A stretch of DNA of 64,000 nucleotides from Oxytropis ochrocephala (Eukaryota; Streptophyta; Magnoliopsida; Fabales; Fabaceae). The DNA lies in NCBI GenBank assembly GCA_020916435.1, contig CM037094.1, forward strand, positions 79,966,936-80,030,935, given 5' to 3'. A program made the position numbers and the translations under genes. A model generated the notes under the pieces. It did no database searches and was not told where the DNA came from. It worked only from the letters and a program-made list of their open reading frames with translations. This document shows, one piece after another, positions 35,547 to 47,101 of this stretch (position 1 is its first letter; each line of letters opens with the position of its first letter).

Positions 35547-35742
35547 ATTTTTTGGTCGAGACTAGAGTATCCACCGCCGAACGCAATGACTAATCCCCTT
35601 GTTGGATTGGAGGCACCGCGAAGGGTAGGACAGCTGACCTAGGGATTTAATATTGCTGCTATATACCCAAGACGGAGATCAAACCCTCGACACTTGATTA
35701 AGGGAGGATGAACCCCAACCGGTCAACCACACCCGTTGGGCT
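35547..35742 (-). mobile_element. tRNA-derived SINE, second family
   Basis: Minus strand: GTGTGGTTGACCGGTTGGGG (A-box region), GAGGGTTTGATCTCCGTC (B box), then a body and CAAAAAAT tail. Duplication TATGAGATAATTC at 35534-35546 and 35743-35755. Segment A (about 14295) is uninterrupted. Confidence 0.8.
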
Positions 35743-35947
35743 TATGAGATAATTCTTTTACATCTTATTAACTAAATGAAGAATATTAAAGTATTTTTTG
35801 ACTGAATATTAAAGTAGATTGACCTTATTGAAATTAAATTAATATTTTTTATTTAATGCTTGCTTCATTAAATATTAAGCCAACCATTAAAAGAGTATAT
35901 TCTCATATTTTTATAATTTTCTTTAACAATTAATATTCTTTTAAATA

Positions 35948-36245
35948 CTCCCTACTCTCAAATTAAGTGTCACACTTAAAAAATACCGCATTTAGTATTT
36001 CATACATATTAAGAAAAATGTATAAATAAAAGGAAGAAGAATATAATATATTATGAAGTTAATTAATTTTATTGACAATTGATGTATTCACCATTATTAT
36101 AAATGCAAAGGAGCTGATAATGACTTGGGAGTGATGCACAGAGTATTAATTATAGGGTAAATTGGTAAAAAATAGTCTAAAAATAAAAGGTGACATTTTT
36201 TCTGGTCAAATAATTTTGGCAACTGTGACACTTATTTTGGAATGG
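35948..36245. mobile_element. Possible degenerate Stowaway-like MITE
   Basis: ACTCCCTACTCTCAAATTAAG and AGTGTCACACTT at the left face CTGTGACACTTATTTTGGAA at the right in inverse order, a known MITE layout. The right terminus is eroded. Confidence 0.4.
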
Positions 36246-37200
36246 TAAGAATACATAAAACATTATTCTTAGATTTAAAAGTGAATATAATGATAGTGTA
36301 CCTAAATTGATGTATTCTTACCATTCCAAAATAATGAATATAATGATAGTGTACCTAAATAAATTATTATGAGAATATATTGTTTAAATGGTAAGAATAC
36401 AATCAATTGCCATAAATGATAGTGTGCCTAAATTAAATATATAATTGTTTTTTTCTTAGATTTTCATTCATTTTCAAAGCAACTTTAATTTGTTTTTGTC
36501 TATTGTCATTAATAAGAATTAAATATCCTTTGAATGAGAAAAGTTAATAAAGTGATTGATGCATTTATGAAAATTAAATATGAGATAAAGTATTCACATA
36601 TATCTTATTAAGCAAATGAGTAATATTAAAGTATATATTTATCTTCATAAAAAAAGTTTTTTTTTTTTTGACAAGAAAATTTTATTTTTATCGTTTGTAT
36701 TTTTATGTAAATAAGTAGTTATTACATAGATCTAGCTTATTTTTTGTACTTTTCTAGATTTTGCTGTCTGTTGCGGTGTTCATTTGGTTCAGATTAGTAT
36801 ATCAACTTCGACCCCTTGCGAATTCAAGTAATGACTAGGGCCTCAAAGTTACAGGTTGGGAGGAGTGAATACATCGATGACTTTTATTTTGTCACATTTA
36901 CCATTTTATACTATTAACTTCGGTGCTATCTTTATTAGTTTGTTCGCAAATTCATTATTTGTGTGTTTAACAATGCTGAATTTGTATGATCAATTTAAAT
37001 GAATGAATAGCCTTGGTAGTATAAAAAAGTATATATTGATCCTTAAGAAATTAAATATGCTATTTTTATTTAATGCTTGGCTCATTAATTATTTAGACTA
37101 TCATTTAAACAATATATTCTCATAATAATTTATTTAACATTTAATATACTTTTAAACAAATAAAATATTAATTTAAAGTGAATAATAAAATAATTTATTA

Positions 37201-37625
37201 CATAAACAATCAATTGCCATACATGTTGTGAAAATAATTTGTTTAGACCCTTGATGAATTATTGTTTTTTGACGGATATATGTGTTTCGGTGTTTCCTGG
37301 ATTTCATGAGTGAGTTGTTGTATTTGACGAACGATTGTGAATGACTGGTTGGATTTTTGAAATTCACTGTGGTGTGTGTATGCATTAGTACATACATTAA
37401 AATGTTGGATTGTGTTAAAGCCTGATGCTCTGAGTGACTATGAGAGGTTCTAGGCGAGCTTAGTTACTGATTATGATCCTTATAGAATTAGTTAATGGTT
37501 GTCGATTGGAATGATTTTTTTTTTCTATAGAGTTTCATTTATTTTCAAAGTACAATTTTGGGAGTCTACACAAAAGTTAATCAAAGAGATTAAAGAATAT
37601 TCATCCTTAAGAAATTAAATATCAT
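37201..37625. other. Unassigned sequence
   Basis: AT-rich, no supported gene. The short minus-strand frame at 37173-37397 has no family features. Confidence 0.35.
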
Positions 37626-37629
37626 TTTT

Positions 37630-39880
37630 ATTATAATTTTTTTAAATAGACGGGAAACTTGCCAGAATTTATTAAAAAAATAGACAGAGAAAAGCACAAG
37701 GGGGACTAGACCAAAATCCTTAGCATAAGAGAAGCTAAACACAAGACAATAAAAGGGAGCCCTTAAAAGAGTCCTCAAAAACACTTCATCCTAGAAACTA
37801 AAGTAAAGTTAACTAACAATAGTTAAATAAACAGAAAAAGTCCTTGAAGTAGGAGATATAACCAACCAGACTCTGGCCAAAAACTGATTTTTCCCACTTA
37901 CAAAGGTCAGATAAAAAAGAAACAGAGACAGAATTCGTCTTAGACCGAGTATTAGGGTCTGTTTGATTTGCAAACTAGACTGGACTGGACAGCACTGGAC
38001 AAGCTTTTGTCCAGTACATTGTTTGTTGAACAATGGACAGCACAATCAGAAAAATGTGAATTTTACTATATTTCTCTTTCTAATGTTTATAATGATTTTA
38101 TATAACATATATTATATTTAATTAAAAAATATAAAGAAAAACATACGACTGAGAAGATGGAAGAGAGTGAGAGAGGGACAGTAGGGAATGAAACAACTCG
38201 AAGTATGGGTCTAGGAGATGAGGGAGAGAGGTCATGAGATGAGAAGATACAAGAGAGATGAGAGGTAGAGAGGGGGAGAGAAAGAGAGATGAAGGAAATA
38301 GGCCATATGATGAGAAAGTATTAGAGAGGTAGAGAAAATTATAAGAATGTGATGAAAGAGAGAGAGAGAGAGAGAGAGAGAACGCGAATAGAGGAGAAAA
38401 AAAAATTATTGAATAGGAAATAAAAATAATATTTTGGTATTTTTTTGAGTGATCGGAAATTGTACTGTGAGACAGAAAGTTGTACTATGCTTTTGGAAGG
38501 TATAGGAATTTGGGTCTTTGTCCAGTCCCTTGCCCTCATTTCTGTCCAGTACTGTGAACAATTTTCAAATCAAGCAGTACAAGCTGAGTTGTCGGTCCAA
38601 TCCCTTACTGCTTAGCGAATCAAAGACACCCTTATAGTCTGTTGTTTTCTAAACCAGCTTCTTTTTGTGTTTCTTCTTTCGGGTTGTGGACACCATCGAT
38701 TATGGCTTATCAGCAGCAAAGCTTCCTCGCAATTCTCATGTCGGATGCTACCAAGTCTGACTCTGAGGCAAAAAGAGAATCTAGCCTGGTGGTGGGAGGT
38801 TGAGTGGAGTCACCGCTAACCCGACTAGCATCAGAGGTGCTAGGGGTAGAAGCAATAGGAAACTTCTGTATCAAAGAAATCACTTGTGTCTGCACCACAG
38901 GAGACAATTTTTTACCATCCTCTAAATCAACTGATGCATGAACATTTGATTTCTCTTTAGATTGTGCTTCAATCTTAGATTCCCCATGTTGCTGATGCAT
39001 CTTTAAATTCACATTATTAGAAGCTTGAGGCTTAGAGACATAAATCTGTTATGCCTGTGAGTGCTTCTTGTCTTTGCAAGCACTAATGGTATGACCAACA
39101 GTCTTGCAATTCAAACAAAAGGAGGACAACTTTTCATACTCAATGCCACTGAGAAATCATAACCCGGCCTCCCCACAAGGATTTGATTCCTAAGCTCTGA
39201 TTTCAGATCTACATCAACTAGGATGCAAGCAAAATGACCAAAAGATCTGTCAAATGAGCTCTTACTTATTATATAATCTAGTCTAATTGGCATAACAACA
39301 CAGCTAGAAATAGCAAAAAGGATTTTGGGTCCTCTAATATTATTGAGCAAGACCTGTAAGCCTAATCCAACTTTGTACAAAATCAGACTGCCATGCAAAC
39401 AACCGCAGCAATCCTGGCTTGCATTGCCAAGAAGGTTGTGACGGAATTTTCCCAAATCATCAACAGAGGAAAAAGAAAATTCATAGTAACCTTTCCCCAA
39501 ATAGATAAGACCCCACTTAGCGGTCGATTTCTAAAGATCATGAAGCTTTGGTCTCAAAACACTAGTCGTGATAGCTAGGAGTATCTCCCTTTGACGGTAA
39601 GAATCTACCAAGAAGGTGAGACTTGCAACCCTCCACGCTTGCTAAATATTCATCTTTAGGAATGGAAATTGTTAATTCACCTCCTTTGATACACAGTTGT
39701 GAAAGACAACTCAAAGAAAAGTCGTAAACTTTATCTTTTGTACCGATCAAAGCATCAGCAAAAGATGTCTCCAAAGCTTGTTTTGACATTCCCAACGAAT
39801 GGTTTTTTCCCATAATGACAGAATTTGTGGATCCACCAGGTAAAGGGGGGCCTTTAGGACCAGGATTGGGTGCAGTCATG
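37630..39880 (-). pseudogene. LINE ORF1 (DUF4283 + zinc knuckle), decayed
   Basis: Frames on the minus strand: 39879-39562 (N terminus, MGKNHSLGMSKQALETSFAD); 39500-39111, containing GKGYYEFSFSSVDDLGKF and FDRSFGHFACILVDVDLKSE, the DUF4283 core; and about 39140-39060, reading FCLNCKTVGHTISAC, a CX2CX4HX4C zinc knuckle. A Ser/Gln-rich tail runs to 38710. Frameshifts and stops separate these. DUF4283 plus a zinc knuckle is the RNA-binding ORF1 of plant L1-type LINEs. The sequence seems to continue at 37630-37954 beyond the MITE. ORF2 is absent. Confidence 0.75.
37955..38631. mobile_element. PIF/Harbinger-type MITE
   Basis: Left GGGTCTGTTTGATTTGC, right GGGTGTCTTTGATTCGC on the other strand, with 3-bp duplication TTA (37952-37954, 38632-38634). 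The interior holds repeated GTCCAGTAC phrases and a GA-rich tract (38150-38400). Same family as 4945-5680. Confidence 0.9.
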
Positions 39881-40862
39881 ACTGTGGTGCAGTCATGCGG
39901 TCACCTCATCCCACCACCCTTGGATTGCCTTTAAATCCAACCTTAACCTTGATTATTTCAGTTTAAAAAGTAAATGAAAATTAAAGGATGGAGAAATCAA
40001 AGCTACGTAGTTCTTGGGTAGAAAATATTTGTGTGTTGGTGTTTTTTAATATAGGAATTAATTTTAGGATTATTGAGTCGTACGGCTCATTCGTCCTAGA
40101 ACGATGACTAACCCGATTATACAATTGGCTTAATCTCCTATTTTTGAAAATAAGATTTTTGATTTTTGAGGAAAAAAGTTAGCATATGAGGTGGTTTGAA
40201 AATGTTTGCTTGAAAACATGATTTTCAAAAATAAGTTGAGATTGTGTGAAAATGAGTCGGACTCATTGATTTGTAAAATTGTGAGAATGAGTTGGACTGA
40301 TTGGTTTGTAAAATGTGAGGATGAGTTGACTCATTGTTAGTGAAAATAAAAATATTGGGGTAAAACCTAGACCCAAATGAGTTAGAAACATAAAAAGATA
40401 TGGTGTAAAGTAATTAGTACTTAAAAAAATGGTGAATAACATGTGATGATTATTAGAAACGAATAACGAAAAGAGAAGATAAACAAAATGGATTAGAAAT
40501 GAGAAATAAAACAGGGGTGTAATTAGTTTGATAGTTTTGCAAATTAGTAAAGATAAAACTCAAAGATGATTGAGATGTTAAATGCACAAAGGGGGTGGTA
40601 CTAGTAATTAATAATTAATAATACTTTAGTATAATAGAAATGAAAAAACAAAACCAATAACAAAGGGGGTGGTGCATTGGAGTTCATTTTTAGTTAATAA
40701 ATAAAAGTAAAACTAAACATGATGCAAGACAATAGAGTATTAATATGACCAAATTGTAAAAAAAGAAAAAGAAAACAAAAGGATTAAAGAGAACTAATGA
40801 TGTGAAATAAATAGGGGAATGGGGTACGGACTAGAAAAATGAAACAAGCTTAATAATACTAA
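39881..40862. other. Unassigned sequence
   Basis: AT/GA-rich with several near-repeats of ATGAGTCGGACTCATTG-like wording (40240-40340). No gene or TE terminus recognised until the Helitron end at 40863. Confidence 0.3.
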
Positions 40863-41272
40863 CTAGGACACACGCCCGTGCTATGCACGGGGAGGTGATT
40901 AACAGACCTACAGATGTAGTTTCGAAAAAACATCAACATTTATTAGGGGGCATAAAAATACGCAACACATATATATAAGACGAAGAGACAACAATAGCCC
41001 TTGATGGAATGAAGTCTAGGCGTGTCCAAAAGCTCATTATATAGATGACTCATTCTCAGGGCCGGCCTTGGGCCTGTGCGACCGCACAGGGCCCAAGCCC
41101 AAAATCAATTTTTTAGGGGCCCCAAAAAACGTATGTATGTATAAATATTTGACATTCGAGATACAATATTGATAGATGTGTTTGGTTCAGTGGCAAGCAC
41201 AACTCCTTGTGACTTTTTGTCTCCGTGTTCGAGCCCCTTTATACACTTTTTAATAATTCGCTGTTTTAAAAA

Positions 41273-44200
41273 TCTTTCCTTTTAATCCTAAGCAGTTTGG
41301 TGCTGGATTTGGCGCCAAACTTGCAGGGGTATTTTCGTAATTTTAAATACAATTTTTGGTTAGTGTGTGGCCAGTTTTCTGTGCATCTCATTAGCTTACC
41401 TCTTATTTGTCCAATCACTAGACCCACTCTCTCTCTGAACAAGTGAAAGTTGTTTCATTCATTCTCTCTCCTTTTCTTTCCCTTTCTTCTCTCTTCTTCT
41501 CGTCTCTCACTTCTCACTCACTCGCTTTCTGCTACGTCAAGAACATTTCATCTCTCAAGGTAAATTCATCCCTCAGATCCAATCTCTTCACGCTAATCGC
41601 ACTTCAATTTCAAATGGAATCGGAAACGTGGAGTTTCTTTGTGCTTCCTTCTCTATTTTTCGATATTAGGGTTTTCGGATCAAACTCCTCAGATCTTTTT
41701 GTTTTTCAGGTTTCAGATCCTTTCTCCTTCTGTTGAAGTTTGACCACTGTTGCAATTACTTATTTTCATCAAATACTCTCTGATTTGATTATGAATCATT
41801 CTAATAGAGAACATAGAACAAGATCTTTCAGTGGTTTCTCTGATAATTGATTACTACTTTTCTAGCTATCTTTGGTTTTCTAATTCTCTCTATTTACTTT
41901 TCTGCAGGTTTACTATATTGCGGCTTTCGTCATGAATTTTCATTTTAATCATGCAGAGTTGTCATGCTTTTGTAACTCTATTGGAAACAAGCAACCTTTT
42001 TATGGTTATAAAAAAAGTAAGGTTTTTGTGAGTTCAAACCATTTGGATGCTCAGATATATTACATTTTTGATGACTGTGAGTTTGATGCTTTTCATAAGC
42101 TTCCAATTTGCCACACCATTTTTGATGACCGTGAATTTCTACATCTTCATCAATAAAGTCTATGAGGTGGGTTACGTGTTGGGTATTTTCAACTTTATGG
42201 TTGAGAAAATTGTGGTTCGATTTCTAACTATTCCGTTTTAGGGCTCAATAATCCAGTTCAGCGCATGGATTATGATAACATTCATTGGTATTCTTTGCAT
42301 CAGTCGATCCTTTCCTTATGGTTTCAAACTATGTCTGAAGTTGATTTTACTCTTTTGGTTTTTTAAACTTGTGTGCTTTCTTAGCACACCGGTTTTCTAG
42401 GCAGTGTCTGTGAGACATGACTTGAACCTATCTCAGAAGACAGAGGTATACCAAGCTAATTTAAAATTAATCACCCCTACACAAAAATGTAAGTATAAAA
42501 GTATATTGAAGTTACATATAAGTATATTGGATATATCCACAAGATTGACTTGAATAGTTTGGTATCCTCATAAAATATCGATTGATTATGAGTTGTGAGG
42601 AGTATGGTGGCTATCCTGTCATGAGAGACTAATTCAGGTGCTATAAACTCTGGTGGCAACATACCATGTTTAAACTATGCTTGATCTGATGTTTAATTCG
42701 GGTGCTATAAACTCTATTTGACCCAGTCTTTCGTTTTGGTGTTATTGTCTTGTATTTAACTAAGCTGTAATTGATAGAATTTTGCATTCATTACCTTTTG
42801 AATCAACAACATTTATTATTTTCAACATCTTTAGTACCAGTAGAAGGCATTATCGAGTGCATTAGTTTCATGGAACCTTATGAGCATAATGCACTTATTG
42901 TTAGCATGGAGACTCTATTTTGCTACTCTCAATCTATATGTTCTTATCAGTAACATTGCATGTTTTGCATAGTAATGCAAACAATGAAATGCGCGTTGTT
43001 GCAGACACAGGACAGAGTTTGGAATGCATATCAATCGAAAAGTCATCTTCTGGGAAGCTTCGATTGGAGTGCTCATAAAGAAGGTGCATGTTTGTGAGTG
43101 ACTCATAGCCTAGGGTATAATACTTATCTAATTGAAACTGTTGATGGAGGACTCATAGGTGTTTCACCATTAGTAGCTATGAGATGCAAATTTGGGGAAA
43201 CCAAATGCTAAGTTTCAGGTAAATTGGCTCTTTTTAGTTTTCTTCTCTCATTCGTCTTCCTCTTACATTTAGATTTCTTTTTCTTGTTTCTTCAGCATTA
43301 TAATACTCAAGTATGTATGCTTTAGCCCATCACATTTTTTATTCATTTTGGTGGAATATTGTAGAGTAGGATGGGAGTCTAAAATTTATTGGCTTCTTAC
43401 GGAAGATGAGTTCTGGATTCCCTTTCCCATATGTGGATGGATCATGCATTCGTTGTCTTGTCTATTCCACTTTTAAGTCTGATGTTTCAATGACAGAAGG
43501 AGAAATATGCTTGGACAAGATATTCTAAATTATTCTAACATTCTATTAGTGATGTTACAAGATATTCTAACACCAGATAATGTTCATTTATTAGATAAAC
43601 TCAAACTCAATTAGCATGTTAGAGTATTTTGTTCGTATTTTTGTTTGACTTAGATACATAATGCTTTTTCTCCAGTTCTTAATTTATGGCAAATTCTAAT
43701 GCTTCATATTGATGTTGTCGTTGGACCTTGCCATGCATGATTTTGTTTGACAATTTCCACCTAACCGCACGGATGAGGTTGCAAATTTGGGTAATAAGGT
43801 CCTTTGCGAGTATGGTTACGATGCTTCGGATAAAGTCTTGAAGCCAAGGCCCACGCCAGGATAAAGTCTTGAAGCCAAGGCCCACACCTATGAAATTTCT
43901 TAAGCCAGTAAGACCAACTAAGTCTGTTAATGATAGAATGTGTATGATCATTTAAATTTGCTTTTTGTGAGGAAAGAATACTTGTGTGTGAGAGAAAAAC
44001 TATGAAAAACGATGAATATCATTAAACAATTATAGGATCATAATAGTGTATACGTGGTAAAAATAACTCTTAACACCGCCACTTTGGAGTTGGGAATTTA
44101 TTGTACTTGGAGAGCTCACATTATGCATCATTGTTCATTTTTTTATTTGTTTACAATGTCGTTAGCTCTATTATATATTGCTTAATTTATCTTTGTATGT

Positions 44201-45396
44201 TTCCTTTATAAATGCATATGCCATATACTCAACGTGGTGGTAAATAAAAGTTCTATTGCTATTGCAAGTAAGAAGTCTCAATTTTGTTTTGAGTGATAGT
44301 CATATATCAACTCATCGATATGTTTATATTATAGTAATGCTAATGTCTCTTTACAAACGTTACGACAACACGTTCACACATATTTCTTACTTGAGCGCCT
44401 TTCAAGCCCCTAACTTGTATGAGAGATAACTAACTTCTTTGATATGGTTCAATTTCCTTTTCTTTTTATTCTTATTGTGGGCGTGTGTCTTTCTTGTAGC
44501 CTATACGAATCTGTGCAAGAGACGCAACGCAATGTCCAGAATTGCCACAACCGAACCAAGGCGGTATTTAGTCCAAAAGGGCATATCCACCTATTATTCC
44601 TTGAGAGAACAATATAACGACTCATCGTTCCCACGGCTAAAGGAGGAATGAGGAGGAAACATCATCAAGCTTGGACTCGTTGAGGTAATGAAATTGGTTG
44701 AAGGTGTGTCGCGATGTGGAGCAGTGCACGTCGTCGGATATCAAAAGGCTCTCCTTTTCTTCCTACTCATATTGTACCTCTGTTGATCTAAAAGGTACTC
44801 ATTATTGCAATTTGTCAATAAAGCCATGCCTATGAACTTCTGATCATGTTAAAAGTGGTAGAATACATACAAGGCTAGGTTTTCATCTTTGATTCTTCTC
44901 TCTCGCCGTCTCTCTCTCTCTCTCCGATCTTCCTCACTGTCTCTCGGCTTCCCTTCATTTTCCATTGTCCTTCCATTTCTTCAATCCCACATCTACAAGG
45001 TATCTTCAAATCCCCACTGAGGGAGGGAGAGCTTGCACTCCAACAACGGCAGGGCCTCGAGTAGTTTATGTGTGCACAGAGGATTGGCTTTGTATGAAGT
45101 AACTGCTGATAATCTAATTTTTCTCTAATCGTAGTTGTGCTTTAAAAACTTTTAACTACTCTACTTGTGTTTTGTATGGATTGCTAAGTAAATTTGGTTT
45201 GTAATGGATTATGTTTAGTTTGTAATTTGGATACCTAAATACTAATGCTATTGTACTTGGAATTTCTAAGGTGTTTCTTTTGGTATCTTTTGGGCTTTTT
45301 TAAAATGTTTTTATTGACATCTAATTTTCAATCGTATTAAACGCCTTAATTTCGTTAATACTGGCGCCTCTGTGCATCGCACGGGTGTGAGGCTAG
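41273..45396 (+). mobile_element. Helitron H2 inside the hAT element
   Basis: Starts A|TCTTTCCTTTTAATCCTAAG at 41273. Ends TGTGCATCGCACGGGTGTGAGG followed by CTAG|T at 45396. Both ends match H1 (18997-22880), and the following GCAGTTTGG/GCGCCAAA zone is also similar, so H1 and H2 are one family. The interior differs, i.e. different cargo. No Rep/helicase was seen. Confidence 0.75.
41400..44760 (+). pseudogene. Gene fragments carried by Helitron H2
   Basis: A CT-rich leader (41420-41570) ends at a donor-like CTCAAG|GTAAATTC. Further exon-like pieces follow acceptors at about 41908 (TTCTGCAG), then MNFHFNHAELSCFCNSIG to 42156. Another follows 43004 (GTTGCAG), and another 44500 (TTTCTTGTAG), which reads AYTNLCKRRNAMSRIATTEP and stops at 44649. 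A second CT-rich leader lies at 44899-44990. These look like pieces of one or more transcribed host genes. I do not recognise the products. Confidence 0.4.
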
Positions 45397-45921
45397 TTGG
45401 TTTAAAGTTTCAGTAAAAAACACCTACTAGGATTCGATCCCAACACATTATCGTTATCAAACAAGTCGTTTACCACTACGCCACCAATACTTACAAGTTA
45501 CTATTTTTAAAATCAAATAGTTTTATATATTACACCTCATTTTATTATAAAAAACAGCATCAAAAAATATATTTTTATTTTTGAGAAAATCATTCTATCA
45601 ATTTTTCTTAATATCCATGGCTATTATATTCTTTTTGTAATATAAAAATAAACGTTTTTTCTTATAAAGAAAAACTCAATGTATTAGTTTTTTATGAGTT
45701 TGATTTTAGTAAAATAAGTTTTACATGTATGAAATTTATATGTCCTAAAAATTTGAATTTTTTTTAATCTAGACCGAGTCAATGGTCACACGATTCAACT
45801 ACAAACTCCTCGGGCCGACCCTTCACTGAGTCGGTCACCAATTCGGTTTTTTAAAATAGGTGTCAAACTTGAGATACAAGACTACTTGACAAACTACTTA
45901 CCGCCGAACCAACAAATGAAA

Positions 45922-45953
<32 letters not shown>

Positions 45954-46454
45954 AAAATTAGTATGCCAAGCTTAAAGTTGTATTGAGATGTTATTTAAAA
46001 TTTTAATAAAGCATTTAAGGTTTTGGTGATTTAATCGATAAACATATAATTAGGGCCCATTTTTTAAAACCTGCACAGGGCCTCCAAATTGTTTGGGACG
46101 GCCCTGCTCATTCTACACCTGTGCGATGCACAGGACGTGGTTATAAGTTGTGAAAAAAAAATTAAAAAATTATGTATTACAAACTTAGTGGTTGATACGA
46201 ATTGATAATTTACAACTAAACATAGAATAGAATATTTATGTTAACAGGGTTGTCTTTAATTATATATGATATATTTGCGAAGATACGAACCAATGCATGA
46301 TGGTGATTTATAATGTGAAAAATGTAATAAAAACACTCTTTAACAATAATGAGGGCAAGATAGTTCAAAAAACATGGATGTCAACAATTGGTTAAAAAAG
46401 GCATTGAAATTTCGTTGTAGATATTAACTAACCAACGGTTATGTTATATATAAT

Positions 46455-46992
46455 TTAGAGCTTGTCGTATTTACCTTCCAGGAGATAGATACGAATTCCA
46501 GCAAATTTCGCATCGTATTTATCTAGATACGATTCCCTCCCAAAAGCTTCAAAAATAGTAGGTCGTATTTACGTTCATCAAATATAAATCAAATTTTCCT
46601 TAAAAAATTGCATCGTATTTACCTTATTCTGAGATAAATAGGATTCATTTTTTTAAATTTTTTTGTTTTTTGTCAGGGAAATCATATATATAGGTAAATA
46701 CGACTTGAAAAAACATAAATCGTATTTACCTATTACAAACATAAATCTGGTTGGTTCAATTTATGTCAGGAGTATGTCCGTCTAAAAATATAGAGTGGGG
46801 GTATATTGGTAAACAGTGGGAGTACAAAAATACGCAAGATATATTTACCATTTTTTACTTACATACGATTTGATCAGAAATATTTTAGAGCTCGTCGTAT
46901 TTACCTTCCAGGAGATAGATACGAATTCTAGCAAATTTCGCATAGTATTTATCTAGATACGATTCCCTCTCAGAAGCTTCAAAAATAGTAAG
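46455..46992. repeat. Two direct copies of a 105-bp unit
   Basis: 46455-46560 and 46889-46993 share TCGTATTTACCTTCCAGGAG, AGATACGAATTC and GAAGCTTCAAAAATAGTA with few mismatches. GTCGTATTTACC phrases are scattered between them. Confidence 0.8.
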
Positions 46993-47101
46993 TTGTACAC
47001 ATAAAGGGATTTAAAAAAAGTACATAAAGGGACTAAAAAACAGAAAAAAAATTTGCCGCTCAAAACGTGAGAAATCACGTTAGTGTATTAATATATAGGG
47101 A

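Larger units (their letters stand above)
16585..37200. repeat. Tandem segment B with large nested insertions
   Basis: Same order and orientation as 4355-14480, doubled in length by insertions: LINE+CACTA+Helitron (16728-26660), LINE (28792-31070), LINE (31687-32072), LINE scrap (33631-33696) and SINEs (26884-27009, 35547-35742). It carries the apparently intact gene copy B. Confidence 0.85.
41057..46106. mobile_element. hAT-type element carrying a Helitron
   Basis: Left CAGGGCCGGCC, right CAGGGCCGTCC on the other strand, with perfect 8-bp duplication CTCATTCT (41049-41056, 46107-46114). Without the Helitron it is about 0.93 kb and non-autonomous. GGGCCC-rich subterminal sequence (GCACAGGGCCCAAGCCC / GGGCCCA...GCACAGGGCC) supports the pairing. 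A (GT)n tract lies at 45924-45950. Confidence 0.85.
40863..47101 (-). mobile_element. Helitron H3 (minus strand) with internal insertions
   Basis: Minus-strand 5' end at 47101, A|TCCCTATATATTAATACACT. 3' end at 40863: AATCACCTCCCCGTGCATAG, then GCACGGGCGTGTGTCCTAG|T. The TAATACACTAACGT start and CCCCGTGCAT.GCACGG hairpin are shared with H4 (47102-47984). Inside lie the hAT element 41057-46106, a further hairpin CCTGTGCGATGCACAGG (46117-46133) and direct repeats near 46460/46890. No Rep/helicase was seen. Pairing these two ends as one element is inference. Confidence 0.5.
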
